From JAWLEV01 sp046538105 (lineage in GTDB: Bacteria > Chloroflexota > Anaerolineae > UBA1429): a stretch of DNA of 46,545 nucleotides. Where the stretch lies: the NCBI GenBank assembly GCA_046538105.1, contig JBKHJO010000017.1, positions 1 through 46,545 of the forward strand, read 5' to 3'. The notes under the pieces were generated by a model. That model worked only from the letters and a program-made list of their open reading frames with translations. It was not told the origin of the DNA and did not search any database. Made by a program: the position numbers and the translations under genes. This document shows positions 1 to 8,442 of this stretch, piece by piece. The stretch's first letter is position 1, and the number at the start of each line of letters is the position of its first letter.

Positions 1-119
1 CACGATGGACACTATGGACATGATCTGCCTCCCTCCCGATCCGATGGATACGATGGGCTAGATCTCACACATTGATTATCATCCGAGGAGAGGAATTTCG
101 TCAAATGCGGGGCAGGCGC

Positions 120-2180
120 CTAGAATCCCAACAACACTCCCCCCTGATACACCAGGAACGTGATCGCGCTGGCCGTCACCAATGGCACCAGGAGTCCCAT
201 CAGCGTCCATTTGAGGCTGCGTGTCTCCTTCCATATGGCCCAGACGGTGACCAGACAGGGGAGATAGAGCATAAAGAACACCACGAACGTGTACGACGAA
301 AGCGGCGACCATGCCCCGGGCAAATAGTTCAGGATCTGCTCTGATTCTATCAACGTAGCCTGCAGCCCATAGGTCATGGCAAGGGCGGGGATGACGATCT
401 CCTTGGCCGGCAAGGTGAAGAGCAGCGCGGTAAGCATCTCGCCAGTCAGTCCAAAGGGGCGACCAAGCGGCGCCAGCGCTCGCACCAGCCAGCCCACGGG
501 CGTTTGCTCAAAGGCGGCACCACGGGGAAGATTGCCCAGGAACCAGATGAGGAGTGAGGCAGGCCCCGCAAACTCTATCGCCCGCCACATGGTGTGTGCC
601 ACCCTGTCCACGAGCGCCCGCCATACCACTTGACCCCACTTTGGCTTGCGGTAGTGGGGCATTTCCAGCACAAAGCCCCCTGGTTCTCCACGAAAGATGG
701 TTCTGTTCAGAACCAAGGTGGCGAGGGAGGCTGCTCCCAGGCTGAGAAGGACCAGGGAGAGCATCACCGGCAATGCCCGTCCCCCAAAGAGGGCGATCAC
801 CAAGGCAATGCCCGCCCCGTATCCTCCACTGCAGATGATCAAAGGGCTGGTCAGGATGGCTGTCAGTTGGACCTTCCTATTCTCGATGATCCGCGAGGCC
901 ATCACGCCGGTCACGTTGCAGCCGAAAGACATGCCCCACGTGAGCGTCTGCTTGCCCTGGGATCCCAAGGCCCGCATGGGCCGGTCCAGATTGAAAGCCA
1001 CACGGGGCAAAAGGCCAAGGTCTTCCAGCAGGGCAAAGGCCGTGAACAGGATGATCATGGGGGGCAGCATGACAGTGATCACGGTCCCCACGCCCACCAA
1101 AAATCCGTCCACGAGGGGACCCCTTACCCACCAGGGGGCTTGCACGCTTGTCAGCCACGCCCGGGCACCTTGGATCAGCCAGGAAAAAAGAGAGTCCAGC
1201 CATCCGCCCGCGATCTCACCCCCTTTGATGGTAATCCAAAAAGTGGCGACGAATATCGCCAGCGTAAGGGGCCATGACCAGATCCTGTGGGTGACGATGT
1301 GGTCGATCCGCTCAGTCAGGCTATCCTCCTCCGGCCGCTCGCGATGGACGACATCATGCACCACGTCGTGGGCGAACTCGTAGCGGCGGCGGACGATCTC
1401 CACCTTGGCGTCGGGCCGGATCCCCTCGCGCAGACGCACGGCTTGCCTCAGGAGAGCCTGCAGGGCGTCAGGCGAAACATCTGGAGCGGCCAGTTCCAGC
1501 CCCTTCAAGTCTCCCTGTTTAAAGGCCTCGACGATCTCTGGGTCATCCTCCAAGAGCTTGAGCGCCACCCAGCGGCTTCGTTCCTCAATGCCCAGATCGT
1601 TCAGGTCGTCCTGTAAGGTCTCAACGTATCCTTCGACGGTCACCCCATAATCCAACGAGACCGGCCGGGAGTCCACACGCCTATTGGCGATCTCCATCAC
1701 TGCCTCTACCAATTCCTGGAGTCCCTCTCCTTCCGTAGCCACCGTCGGCACCACTGGTACTCCAAGGGCCTCCTCCAGGGCGGGCACATCTATCTCCTGT
1801 CCCTGTCGCTTAACCTCGTCCATGAGATTGAGAGCGATTATAACCTTGTCCGTCAGTTCCAGGATCTGTAACGCCAGATTAAGGTTTCGCTCCAACGCGG
1901 TGGCATCCACGACAGCCAGCACCACATCTGGCGCGTTGGAGATGATATAATCCCTGGCAACGATCTCCTCTGGAGACTGGGCGGCCAGGCTATACGTGCC
2001 GGGCAAATCTACGAGACGAACCTCCTGTCCGCCATGGTAGAAGACGCCCTCGGCCCTCTCCACCGTCTTGCCCGGCCAGTTGCCGACGTGCTGGCGACTT
2101 CCAGTGAGGGCGTTAAAGATGACGCTCTTGCCCACGTTGGGATTGCCGGCAACACCTACGGTGATAGTCCCGTTATCCAT
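120..2180 (-). CDS. feoB: Ferrous iron transport protein B
   Basis: Inner-membrane Fe(II) importer with a cytosolic G domain. The protein, 686 residues from the chosen ATG, has the P-loop GNPNVGKS at 12-19, the G3 motif DLPG at 58-61 and the G4 motif NLMD at 118-121. A helical linker follows, and the second half carries about eight hydrophobic segments, as in the FeoB pore region. An upstream in-frame start exists at 2384, but the extra 68 residues would lie inside the preceding gene and do not resemble FeoB. The ATG at 2180 gives the usual FeoB N-terminus and overlaps the stop of the DtxR-FeoA gene by 8 nt, suggesting translational coupling. No FeoC gene follows; the 119 nt downstream hold nothing I recognise. 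Confidence 0.96.
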   Translation of the reverse strand: MDNGTITVGVAGNPNVGKSVIFNALTGSRQHVGNWPGKTVERAEGVFYHGGQEVRLVDLPGTYSLAAQSPEEIVARDYIISNAPDVVLAVVDATALERNLNLALQILELTDKVIIALNLMDEVKRQGQEIDVPALEEALGVPVVPTVATEGEGLQELVEAVMEIANRRVDSRPVSLDYGVTVEGYVETLQDDLNDLGIEERSRWVALKLLEDDPEIVEAFKQGDLKGLELAAPDVSPDALQALLRQAVRLREGIRPDAKVEIVRRRYEFAHDVVHDVVHRERPEEDSLTERIDHIVTHRIWSWPLTLAIFVATFWITIKGGEIAGGWLDSLFSWLIQGARAWLTSVQAPWWVRGPLVDGFLVGVGTVITVMLPPMIILFTAFALLEDLGLLPRVAFNLDRPMRALGSQGKQTLTWGMSFGCNVTGVMASRIIENRKVQLTAILTSPLIICSGGYGAGIALVIALFGGRALPVMLSLVLLSLGAASLATLVLNRTIFRGEPGGFVLEMPHYRKPKWGQVVWRALVDRVAHTMWRAIEFAGPASLLIWFLGNLPRGAAFEQTPVGWLVRALAPLGRPFGLTGEMLTALLFTLPAKEIVIPALAMTYGLQATLIESEQILNYLPGAWSPLSSYTFVVFFMLYLPCLVTVWAIWKETRSLKWTLMGLLVPLVTASAITFLVYQGGVLLGF

Positions 2181-3195
2181 CTTCCACCTCCTCCACCATG
2201 ACGCTGTTGGCGTCCGTGCGGCGCATGGCGATACCCGTGCCCTTGATGCGATACTCGATGGGATCCCCCAGGGACGCTTTACGCAGCACGGCCACCTCGG
2301 CGCCGGGCACAAAGCCCATATCCAGCATGCGCCGCTGGTGCGTCCCTTCCCCTTTGATCTCCACGACCCGCGCGCGAGCCCCAACGGGCAATCTTCCCAG
2401 TTCCAGAGGTAGGGTTGGCTCGGCTACTGCGTAGACGTGGCGGGCAGCGGCGGGAGCCAGCGGGACGGTGTTACCATCGACCTGCAACCGCAGTAGATTG
2501 GGCTCCCGATCCACGATCTCCACATCCACCCCGGGCTTGAGCCCAAGCGCCACCAGCTGAGCGAGGAGCGGGGGCGGTTCGTCGTCCAGACAGACGATGC
2601 GCAGCCGGTCCCCTGGTTCTCCCTTATCGGACAAGGACTCTCCTGGCGACGAGGGTACCTGACAGATGGGACCCGGGATGACATGCCCATGCGGGTCCCA
2701 GGCTGGATGTCCCAACTCGGTATCTAACCTCTCAAGTTCCTCCGGCGTTGTGCTATGCTCGCGGCGGTGCGCCTCGGCATGGACCGCTTCCAGCGGCATC
2801 CCCTCTTGATCGACCAGATAGCGTTCCCAAAGGCGATGGGCGCGGATTAGCTCCTGCGCACGCGCCTCGCCCTCCTCGGTCAAATGCATGTTCTCTTTGT
2901 CCTCTTCGACCCAGCCAAAAGCAACCAGGGCCTCCATCCCCTGCTGGGCGAGGATCTCGGAGAGTTTCAGGGCGCGCGCTAGATCCTTAACATTGAGGTG
3001 CCCTTCCTTCTCTTGCTGAACGTAGGCCGCTTTAAGTACATCCTCTGCTTCTATCCTTTCGTGTGCTGATCCAGATATGGGCGACTGCACAGGCGGCTGC
3101 GCCCGTCGCTGCCGCAGCAACGTCCATAGCCAGAGGAGCGCCAGTAGAACCGAGAGGACGGGCCAGAACCAGTGGAAAACATTCGAAATGTCCAT
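2173..3195 (-). CDS. Membrane-anchored DtxR-type metalloregulator fused to FeoA
   Basis: A 340-residue fusion. Residues 8-28 form one hydrophobic, Trp-rich membrane segment followed by RQRR. Residues about 46-110 are a DtxR/MntR winged helix-turn-helix. Residues 115-175 match the DtxR dimerisation and metal-binding domain with its ligands in register: H120, E124, H139, E146 and H147, with H143 where DtxR has Cys102. Residues about 193-258 look like the DtxR SH3/FeoA-like third domain, and 262-338 are a canonical FeoA domain. The start has GAGGAG 8 nt upstream. The gene overlaps feoB by 8 nt, so it probably supplies both the FeoA partner and an iron-responsive regulator. Family knowledge supports iron-dependent DNA binding by the HTH part; the membrane anchoring is read from the sequence and its effect is inferred. 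Confidence 0.88.
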   Translation of the reverse strand: MDISNVFHWFWPVLSVLLALLWLWTLLRQRRAQPPVQSPISGSAHERIEAEDVLKAAYVQQEKEGHLNVKDLARALKLSEILAQQGMEALVAFGWVEEDKENMHLTEEGEARAQELIRAHRLWERYLVDQEGMPLEAVHAEAHRREHSTTPEELERLDTELGHPAWDPHGHVIPGPICQVPSSPGESLSDKGEPGDRLRIVCLDDEPPPLLAQLVALGLKPGVDVEIVDREPNLLRLQVDGNTVPLAPAAARHVYAVAEPTLPLELGRLPVGARARVVEIKGEGTHQRRMLDMGFVPGAEVAVLRKASLGDPIEYRIKGTGIAMRRTDANSVMVEEVEDG

Positions 3196-3327
3196 TCGCT
3201 TCGCTCCTCAAAGTGTGTCAAAGTTATCCGCCCTCTGAAGGAGCGTTTGTATCCAGAGAGGCAGAGCCTCCTGGTCGTGATTTCAAACCCACAGAGGGCA
3301 CAACACGTCGTCGCCCTTTCTGCACTG

Positions 3328-4233
3328 CTATGAATCAGAGACGTCCTCCTCGGCCTTTTCCAGTTCTCTCACAATGCCTTCCATATCTTCCTTCGTCGCG
3401 GTGGTATCGAGTGGTTCCCCTTCTAGCCAGGCAATAGCGGTCGAGGCGTCCTCGTGAATCACGCCGATGGGCTCCAGTTGCTTTTCTTCCAACCTTCTTC
3501 GCATATAGCTTTCCATCTCTTCATCTTTGACCCTATTCATAACGTACAAAACGCCTTTGATGCTCGCTTCTCTGAATACGCGCTTGGCCATCTCTACAAG
3601 CTCGGGATGCTGCAGATGATCAGTCGCAGGCAACACTCCGGCCTTTATCTGATCAACCATCTGTCCCATGTCCGCCGCCATCTGAATGGAGGCATTGGTC
3701 GGATCGACCACCACAACCGCCCAGTCCAGGCTGGTGACGACTCCCCTTGCAGAGTCCTCGATGCCCGCTTTGAAATCTACCAACGTTAGCGGATGTTTCC
3801 CGCGTTGGCGTATCTTCAGGTCTCTGGCTATCTTGGATATGGGACCATCACATCCTGCTCCCGGGCCTTGCCCCCCTATCTTTCCCGCCACTAGAAACGA
3901 TATGCCCTCTGGATTCCTAACATAGTATTTCTGGGAAAGTTCCTCCAGGAATATTTCCGCCTTTGGCAAGGATGAGGGATCGTCTACCGGACAACTGACG
4001 GCTCCGCCACTGAACACCGTTCCCCCATAGTATTCCATAAGGGGCGCGGGAGAGTCGTCAACCCCCATTGCCCGATAAAGTCCGACATTGGTCGAGTCTG
4101 CATCCAGTACACAGACGTCATATCCATGATCTCTAAAAGCCTTGGCCAGCAAGACGACGACGGTACTCTTGCCGGCGCCCCCTTTTCCGAATATCCCTAT
4201 TCTCTTATCACTGAGTATTTTCCTATTTGTCAT
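3328..4233 (-). CDS. CooC-like MinD/ParA-family P-loop ATPase
   Basis: A 301-residue ATPase of the nitrogenase-iron-protein/CooC group. The deviant Walker A motif GKGGAGKST lies at 16-24, and a DADST switch motif follows about 25 residues later. CooC proteins insert nickel into CO dehydrogenase, and relatives serve other metallo- or corrinoid enzymes. The CooC metal site is normally Cys-X-Cys; here the matching stretch reads GAGCDGP with one Cys, so the client may differ. I chose the ATG at 4233, which has GGAAGG about 9 nt upstream, over a TTG six codons earlier. No CO dehydrogenase, acetyl-CoA synthase or corrinoid protein is in the window, so the partner is unknown. The gene lies between AmrS and the iron-uptake pair on the same strand. 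Confidence 0.8.
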   Translation of the reverse strand: MTNRKILSDKRIGIFGKGGAGKSTVVVLLAKAFRDHGYDVCVLDADSTNVGLYRAMGVDDSPAPLMEYYGGTVFSGGAVSCPVDDPSSLPKAEIFLEELSQKYYVRNPEGISFLVAGKIGGQGPGAGCDGPISKIARDLKIRQRGKHPLTLVDFKAGIEDSARGVVTSLDWAVVVVDPTNASIQMAADMGQMVDQIKAGVLPATDHLQHPELVEMAKRVFREASIKGVLYVMNRVKDEEMESYMRRRLEEKQLEPIGVIHEDASTAIAWLEGEPLDTTATKEDMEGIVRELEKAEEDVSDS

Positions 4234-4466
4234 AGTATCGCATCCTTCCAAACTTGTTCATCCTTTTCCATATCTCAGCAGCCGCTCGATGCCATCCAGC
4301 GGCTCTTCACCCCGACGTCGGTGATCAGCACCTGGGAAATGGATATTTACACCTCCCATAAGGCGGCGGACAAACGTGCTGTAACCGTTGTGTCACATGG
4401 AGGGATTCACGTGCAGCGGGTTGACAAGATACCTTGCTTTTGACTCCCCACTATCTCAGGGGTTCT

Positions 4467-5510
4467 TCAGATCGTGTCAGCCCCCATCCCTACTCCAGCC
4501 ACCCGCGTGCCACAGTTCGGGCAGCGGCCATCCGGCTGGGTACGGTTTTCAAGAATACCATAGCCGGTGCGTCGGATCAGCGTTTCGCCGCACTTGTGAC
4601 ACACCGTGCTGGCCTCATCCGACACGTTGCCCACGTAAACGTAACGCAGCCCCGCCTCCAGGCCGATCTCTCGCGCGCGGCCCAGGGTCTCTACGGGCGT
4701 CGAGGGCACGTCGGCCATCTTGTAGGCGGGGAAGAAGCGGCTGATGTGCCAGGGCGTCTCGATGCCCAGTTCGTTAGCCACGAAATCTGCCGCGTCTTTT
4801 AGTTCCTCCTCATCATCGTTAATACCTGGGATGACAAGCGTGGTCACCTCCAGCCAGATGCCCAGCCGTTTCATTGTTCGCATCGTGTCCAACACCGGCT
4901 GTAGCCGCGCCCCCACATACTTGTGGTAGGTCTCATCGCGGAAGGCTTTCAGATCTACATTCGCCGCATCCAGATAGGGCTGAAAGGTCTCCAGCATCTT
5001 CTTGGTCATATACCCGTTGGTGACGTAAAGGTTGGCCAGACCGGCCTCGTGGGCTAGGCGAGCCGTGTCGTAGGCGTACTCGAAAAAGATCGTGGGCTCG
5101 GTGTAAGTATAGGCGATGCTGCGACAATGAGCCCGCTGGGCCGTGGCGACTATTTGTCGGGGGCTTGCTTCATCCCCCATGATCAGATGGCGCTCGCGAA
5201 CCATCTGGGAGATATCCCAGTTCTGACACCAGCGGCAGCGAAAGTTGCAGCCCACAGTGGCCATCGAATAGGCGGTGGTGCCAGGATAGAAATGGAAGAG
5301 GGGTTTTTTCTCCACAGGGTCCACGTGCTGGGTGATGGTCCGCCCATAGACCAGGGTATAGAGGGTGCCCTCTCGGTTTTCGCGCACCTGACAGATGCCC
5401 TTTTTGCCCTCGGCGATGAGGCAGCGATGTGCACACAGGTTGCAGCGCACCCGCTGCTCCGACAATCTCTCATACAGCATGGCTTCTTTGGCGCTGACCT
5501 CTTCCATCAT
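4467..5510 (-). CDS. amrS: AmrS-type radical SAM enzyme (AmmeMemoRadiSam system)
   Basis: A 347-residue radical SAM protein of the family once annotated as pyruvate-formate-lyase activating enzyme. The SAM/[4Fe-4S] motif CxxxCxxC is C88, C92, C95 (CNFRCRWC), followed by QNWDIS, which is typical of AmrS. Extra cysteines sit at the N-terminus (C23, C26, C30, C40), and a C-terminal ribbon has two CxxC pairs (CHKC and CPNC). AmrS is usually found with a Memo and an AMMECR1 protein; neither is in this window. The chemical role of the family is unsettled. The start ATG has GAAGGGAG just upstream. It lies 10 nt after the stop of a second radical SAM gene and is probably co-transcribed with it. Confidence 0.88.
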   Translation of the reverse strand: MMEEVSAKEAMLYERLSEQRVRCNLCAHRCLIAEGKKGICQVRENREGTLYTLVYGRTITQHVDPVEKKPLFHFYPGTTAYSMATVGCNFRCRWCQNWDISQMVRERHLIMGDEASPRQIVATAQRAHCRSIAYTYTEPTIFFEYAYDTARLAHEAGLANLYVTNGYMTKKMLETFQPYLDAANVDLKAFRDETYHKYVGARLQPVLDTMRTMKRLGIWLEVTTLVIPGINDDEEELKDAADFVANELGIETPWHISRFFPAYKMADVPSTPVETLGRAREIGLEAGLRYVYVGNVSDEASTVCHKCGETLIRRTGYGILENRTQPDGRCPNCGTRVAGVGMGADTI

Positions 5511-5520
5511 GCTCCCTTCT

Positions 5521-6471
5521 TCAATCTTTCCTGCGCCCTCCGAGTTTCCTCAGATAGAAGCGATGCGTCCCATAGTCCGTCTCCACGAATTGTCCCCGGG
5601 CGATCAGCCGATGGACCACGGGCCAGTCCGCATTCGCCCGGGCCAGGAACGCGTCGACGGCGTCCTCCCGCATGGGATGCACGGCGGTGATGCTCAGCAG
5701 ATCCTCCTCCACATCCCCCGTAAAGGCAAAGGCGTTGCCCTCATAGCCGATCAGATACTCCATCCTATCCACGTTCTCGCTCAATATCTGATAGGCGCGA
5801 TTGATGCTCTTCTCATCGGGCGCCTGGGCCCATTCCTCGGCCGGCGGCCGGGTGGGGATGGACAGATAGGCCCGATCAGGCTGCAAGCGCGCCAAAAAGT
5901 CGGCCACGTCGCGGAGGTCATCCTCGCTATCGTTGATGCCCCCGACGAGCATCGTCTCCGTCATCAACTCGCCCTGATAATCTTGGGCGAATTCCAGCAT
6001 GCCCTCCTGAATGGCAGCCAATTCCAGCCGCCCATGGGGCCGATCCACCCGACGCCAGACCGCCTCCGACGCCGCATCGACCTTTAGCGAAACCCAGTCG
6101 GCCTTGGCAAGTTCTTCCCTTACGTCCTCACGCCAGATCAGAGACCCATTGCTGATCACGGCGACTTTGATTCCCAGAGGTCGCAGCAACTCGATCTCAT
6201 AACCGAGGTTGATGTCCAGCGTGGGTTCCCCGTCCGGAACAAAGGTGAGGTAGTCGATGGCCTCTCCGCCCTCTCTCGCGCTTTGCACTCTGGTCTGGAC
6301 GCTGCGGAAGACCTCTTCTGGTTTGTAGAACTCCTGTCGATCGATCTGCACCTTGATGGTTCTTCCCAACTGGCAATAGACGCAGGAATAGGTGCAGATC
6401 TTGGGCGGGATATTGTTGATCCCCATACTCTTTCCCAGACGCCTGGACGGAACCGGACCAAAGGCTATCAT
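5521..6471 (-). CDS. Radical SAM protein, COG0731 (wyosine-synthase-like) family
   Basis: A 316-residue radical SAM protein beginning MIAFGPVPSRRLGKS, the hallmark N-terminus of the COG0731 group. The cluster motif CxxxCxxC is C26, C30, C33 (CTYSCVYC). COG0731 includes archaeal Taw1, but bacterial members of this shorter form are uncharacterised, so no substrate is assigned. The C-terminal 80 residues look like a small helical domain, possibly winged-helix. A longer reading frame begins at 6528; I chose 6471 because AGGAG lies at the right spacing and the family motif starts there. A good promoter (6549-6577) precedes it, so this gene and amrS probably form a two-gene unit. Confidence 0.85.
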   Translation of the reverse strand: MIAFGPVPSRRLGKSMGINNIPPKICTYSCVYCQLGRTIKVQIDRQEFYKPEEVFRSVQTRVQSAREGGEAIDYLTFVPDGEPTLDINLGYEIELLRPLGIKVAVISNGSLIWREDVREELAKADWVSLKVDAASEAVWRRVDRPHGRLELAAIQEGMLEFAQDYQGELMTETMLVGGINDSEDDLRDVADFLARLQPDRAYLSIPTRPPAEEWAQAPDEKSINRAYQILSENVDRMEYLIGYEGNAFAFTGDVEEDLLSITAVHPMREDAVDAFLARANADWPVVHRLIARGQFVETDYGTHRFYLRKLGGRRKD

Positions 6472-6548
6472 ATCGTCACTCCTCTTATGAATTGCTTGGC
6501 TTCTTGGTATCGTATAAAGGGAAGGCAAGGGCCAACCCCGAACAATTC

Positions 6549-6577
6549 ATTATCGTACCGATATCTGCGTTCGTCAA
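6549..6577 (-). promoter_or_regulatory. Predicted sigma70 promoter for the radical SAM pair
   Basis: On the minus strand TTGACG (6572-6577) and GATAAT (6549-6554) are separated by exactly 17 nt. The predicted start of transcription is about 70 nt before the ATG of the COG0731 gene. This is a sequence match only. Confidence 0.6.
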
Positions 6578-6594
6578 ATAGACGCAAGATAAGA

Positions 6595-6629
6595 ATAGGT
6601 GCCCGCACTTCCAAAGTGCGGGCACCTAT
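6595..6629 (-). terminator. Perfect 16-bp hairpin with 3-nt loop
   Basis: The arms 6595-6610 and 6614-6629 are perfect inverted repeats around a CCA loop. On the minus strand the hairpin is followed by TTCTTATCTTG, which is moderately T-rich, so it probably terminates the thioesterase-PDZ-ogt transcript just upstream of the next promoter. It could also be a dispersed palindromic repeat. Confidence 0.6.
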
Positions 6630-6741
6630 GGATAGCCACATCTTTCACCCCAAAGAGGGGATGGTGGGGCAGGTATATTACCCACTATACGGAGAATAAC
6701 ATGACAGTTTTCTCCCGGCACCGCCCGTTCGTGGCGGATAT

Positions 6742-7239
6742 TCAGTCCTGCAAATGCCCCTCCAGGGTCAGCAGGGCGCGCTTGTTGTCCAGGCCGGCGC
6801 CGAATCCCCCCAGACCGCCGTCGGAGCGCACCACGCGATGACAGGGCACGACGATGAGCAGGGGGTTGCGCCCCAGCGCCTGGCCCACGGCCCGCGCGGC
6901 CCGGGGAGAGCCGATACTCTCTGCGAGTTCGCCATAACTCTGCGCCGTGCCGTAGGGAATCTCTCGTGTGGCCGACCACACCCGCCGCTGAAAGGGGGTG
7001 GCAGAGATAGCGGTCAGATCCAGGGGCAGATCAAAGTGCCGACGATTCCCGGCAAAGTACTGTTCCAACTGGTGCCTCGCCTCGGCCAGGAGGCGGTCGT
7101 CGTCCATAGGGGATCCTTCTCCTTCAGCCAGGCGCACTTGGGCCAATCCCTCATGGGTCCTGGCCAGGTAGAGCGTTCCCAGGGGGGAGGGCATGGCGGT
7201 CCACGCCACCATATCCGCCGGGAAAGAGGACTCAGTCAT
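6742..7239 (-). CDS. ogt: Methylated-DNA--protein-cysteine S-methyltransferase
   Basis: A 165-residue suicide repair enzyme that transfers alkyl groups from O6-alkylguanine (and O4-alkylthymine) to its own cysteine. The active-site motif PCHRV lies at 132-136, with acceptor Cys133. The DNA-binding helix is seen in the stretch around TPFQRRVW to RAVGQALGRNP, and the C-terminal GGFGAGLDNKRALLTLEG matches the family. There is no Ada-type N-terminal zinc domain, so it is the Ogt/MGMT form. The start codon overlaps the end of the upstream PDZ gene by 8 nt, which suggests translational coupling. A strong hairpin lies downstream. Confidence 0.95.
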   Translation of the reverse strand: MTESSFPADMVAWTAMPSPLGTLYLARTHEGLAQVRLAEGEGSPMDDDRLLAEARHQLEQYFAGNRRHFDLPLDLTAISATPFQRRVWSATREIPYGTAQSYGELAESIGSPRAARAVGQALGRNPLLIVVPCHRVVRSDGGLGGFGAGLDNKRALLTLEGHLQD

Positions 7240-7765
7240 TCCGTGGCCCCCATTCCCGCATCTCTCCGGGTGCCATTTGGCGGTAACCGATACCCAGCCA
7301 GGCGACGTCGCGGCCGCTTTCGGGGTGCTTTCCTAACGTAATCTCCAGTTCGCGTTCTCTCCCGCCTCGGTACACGGTCAGGGTTATCTTCGCTCCCGGT
7401 CGGTAGCGACCGATGATCTGGCCAAAGGGCCTCTTGCGCAGGGGGGCGCTGCCGAGGGGTTGACCGTTTATTTTTGTGATGATGTCCTCCGGCCGCAGGC
7501 CCGCCTCATCCGCCGGGCTTCCCTCTTCCACCTCCAGGACGAGCACGGCCCCAAAGATGTTGGGAACGTCAAACTCCTCAGGTACGACGTCGGGTGCAAA
7601 GCGTTCGATCCGCGGTGTGGGGCTCTCGACCCGGGGCGCTGCTTTTTTGCCGGCCAGATAGCCCGCCGCCCCTCCCACCAGGGCGCTCACAAAGCAACTC
7701 AGGAGCAGGCTGACGATCACGGTCAGGATAAGCCATAGTGTCCAATCAGTTCTCTTTTCTTCCAT
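7232..7765 (-). CDS. Membrane-anchored PDZ-domain protein
   Basis: A 177-residue protein with one N-terminal membrane segment (about 10-38) that ends in a small-residue-rich stretch (VGGAAGYLAGKK). A linker leads into a single PDZ domain at about 70-155, recognisable from GSPADEAGLRPEDIITKING and the later PGAKITLTVYRGG. It resembles the C-terminal PDZ domain of HtrA/DegP proteases, but no trypsin-like catalytic domain precedes it. PDZ domains bind C-termini or unfolded segments; the target here is unknown. A clear AGGAGG precedes the ATG. The 72-nt gap to the thioesterase gene and the 8-nt overlap with ogt suggest one transcript. Confidence 0.8.
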   Translation of the reverse strand: MEEKRTDWTLWLILTVIVSLLLSCFVSALVGGAAGYLAGKKAAPRVESPTPRIERFAPDVVPEEFDVPNIFGAVLVLEVEEGSPADEAGLRPEDIITKINGQPLGSAPLRKRPFGQIIGRYRPGAKITLTVYRGGRERELEITLGKHPESGRDVAWLGIGYRQMAPGEMREWGPRND

Positions 7766-7837
7766 GATAACCTCCTACAATAAGATCCCTTTACGGTAAA
7801 TAAGATCTGTATCAAGGCCCTGGAATCTGGCGATGGT

Positions 7838-8311
7838 TCATGAACTCTCGTCGCGCTCCTCGGGCACGACCCGCCAATAGTCGAGTTCCTCCTTAAAGGC
7901 TTCCACCTCCTCGTCGGGTAAGAGGATGTACTTGGCCTCGGCCGTGGCGCCCACGCTGCCGTCGGCGAGGCGAATCTCGCCCCTGCCTTCCATCGTGCGG
8001 CTCCTGAGGCGTACCAGTTCGCCCACGACCTGGAGAGGTTGCCCCAGGGGGATCTGCTTGCGAAAGCGCACGTTCAGTTCCGCGGTCATGGCCCAGATGT
8101 CATAGGGCACCAGGGTGCGGCCTATGGTCTCATCGAGGAGGGCGCAGGTGATGCCTCCGTGAAGCGTCCCGGGATAGCCCTGATGTTCCTCCCGGGGGAT
8201 GAAATCGGCTACCACTCGATCCTCGCCATCGTCGAAAAAGACCAGTTTCAGGCCGATGGGATTCTCTCTGCCGCATAGAAAGCAGTATCGCGAGCTGGGT
8301 TGTTTGTCCAT
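7838..8311 (-). CDS. Hotdog-fold thioesterase (PaaI-like)
   Basis: A 157-residue protein of the PaaI/YiiD-like hotdog family, expected to hydrolyse an acyl-CoA thioester. The signature GTLHGGITCALLDET spans 48-62, with the HGG loop at 51-53 and the acidic D60/E61. A short N-terminal CxxC (C10, C13; CFLCGRENPIGL) is common in this subgroup and may bind zinc. The substrate cannot be read from sequence. I chose the ATG at 8311, which has GGAGG 10 nt upstream; an in-frame TTG at 8320 lies too close to that site. A fair promoter (8351-8379) precedes it, divergent from the promoter of the DUF2298 gene. Confidence 0.85.
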   Translation of the reverse strand: MDKQPSSRYCFLCGRENPIGLKLVFFDDGEDRVVADFIPREEHQGYPGTLHGGITCALLDETIGRTLVPYDIWAMTAELNVRFRKQIPLGQPLQVVGELVRLRSRTMEGRGEIRLADGSVGATAEAKYILLPDEEVEAFKEELDYWRVVPEERDESS

Positions 8312-8350
8312 CGTCTCCAAGCCTCCGAATTATTCCTCCCCACATTTTTC

Positions 8351-8379
8351 AGTTTACTCTTGCCCTGTCTTTACGGCAA
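8351..8379 (-). promoter_or_regulatory. Predicted promoter for the thioesterase-PDZ-ogt unit
   Basis: On the minus strand TTGCCG (8374-8379) and TAAACT (8351-8356) are 17 nt apart. It points towards the thioesterase gene and lies 14 nt from the oppositely oriented promoter at 8393-8421. Confidence 0.45.
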
Positions 8380-8392
8380 GTCGGAAGATCGT

Positions 8393-8421
8393 TTGACGCC
8401 CTCGGGGGGCGATGATATGCT
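8393..8421 (+). promoter_or_regulatory. Predicted sigma70 promoter for the DUF2298 gene
   Basis: TTGACG (8393-8398) and TATGCT (8416-8421) are separated by 17 nt. The predicted transcript would have only about 15 nt before the GTG start at 8443, with AGAGGAGG in that leader. Confidence 0.6.
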
Positions 8422-8442
8422 GGGAAAACCAGAGGAGGTCGC

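Noticed and set aside
2181..2384. A longer N-terminus for FeoB
   Set aside because: The added 68 residues are read from the opposite phase of the DtxR-FeoA coding region and are not FeoB-like.
4258..4359. A 33-codon minus-strand frame ending just before the CooC-like gene
   Set aside because: The end (PLDGIERLLRYGKG) looks protein-like, but there is no ribosome site and no family similarity I can name; chance is likely.
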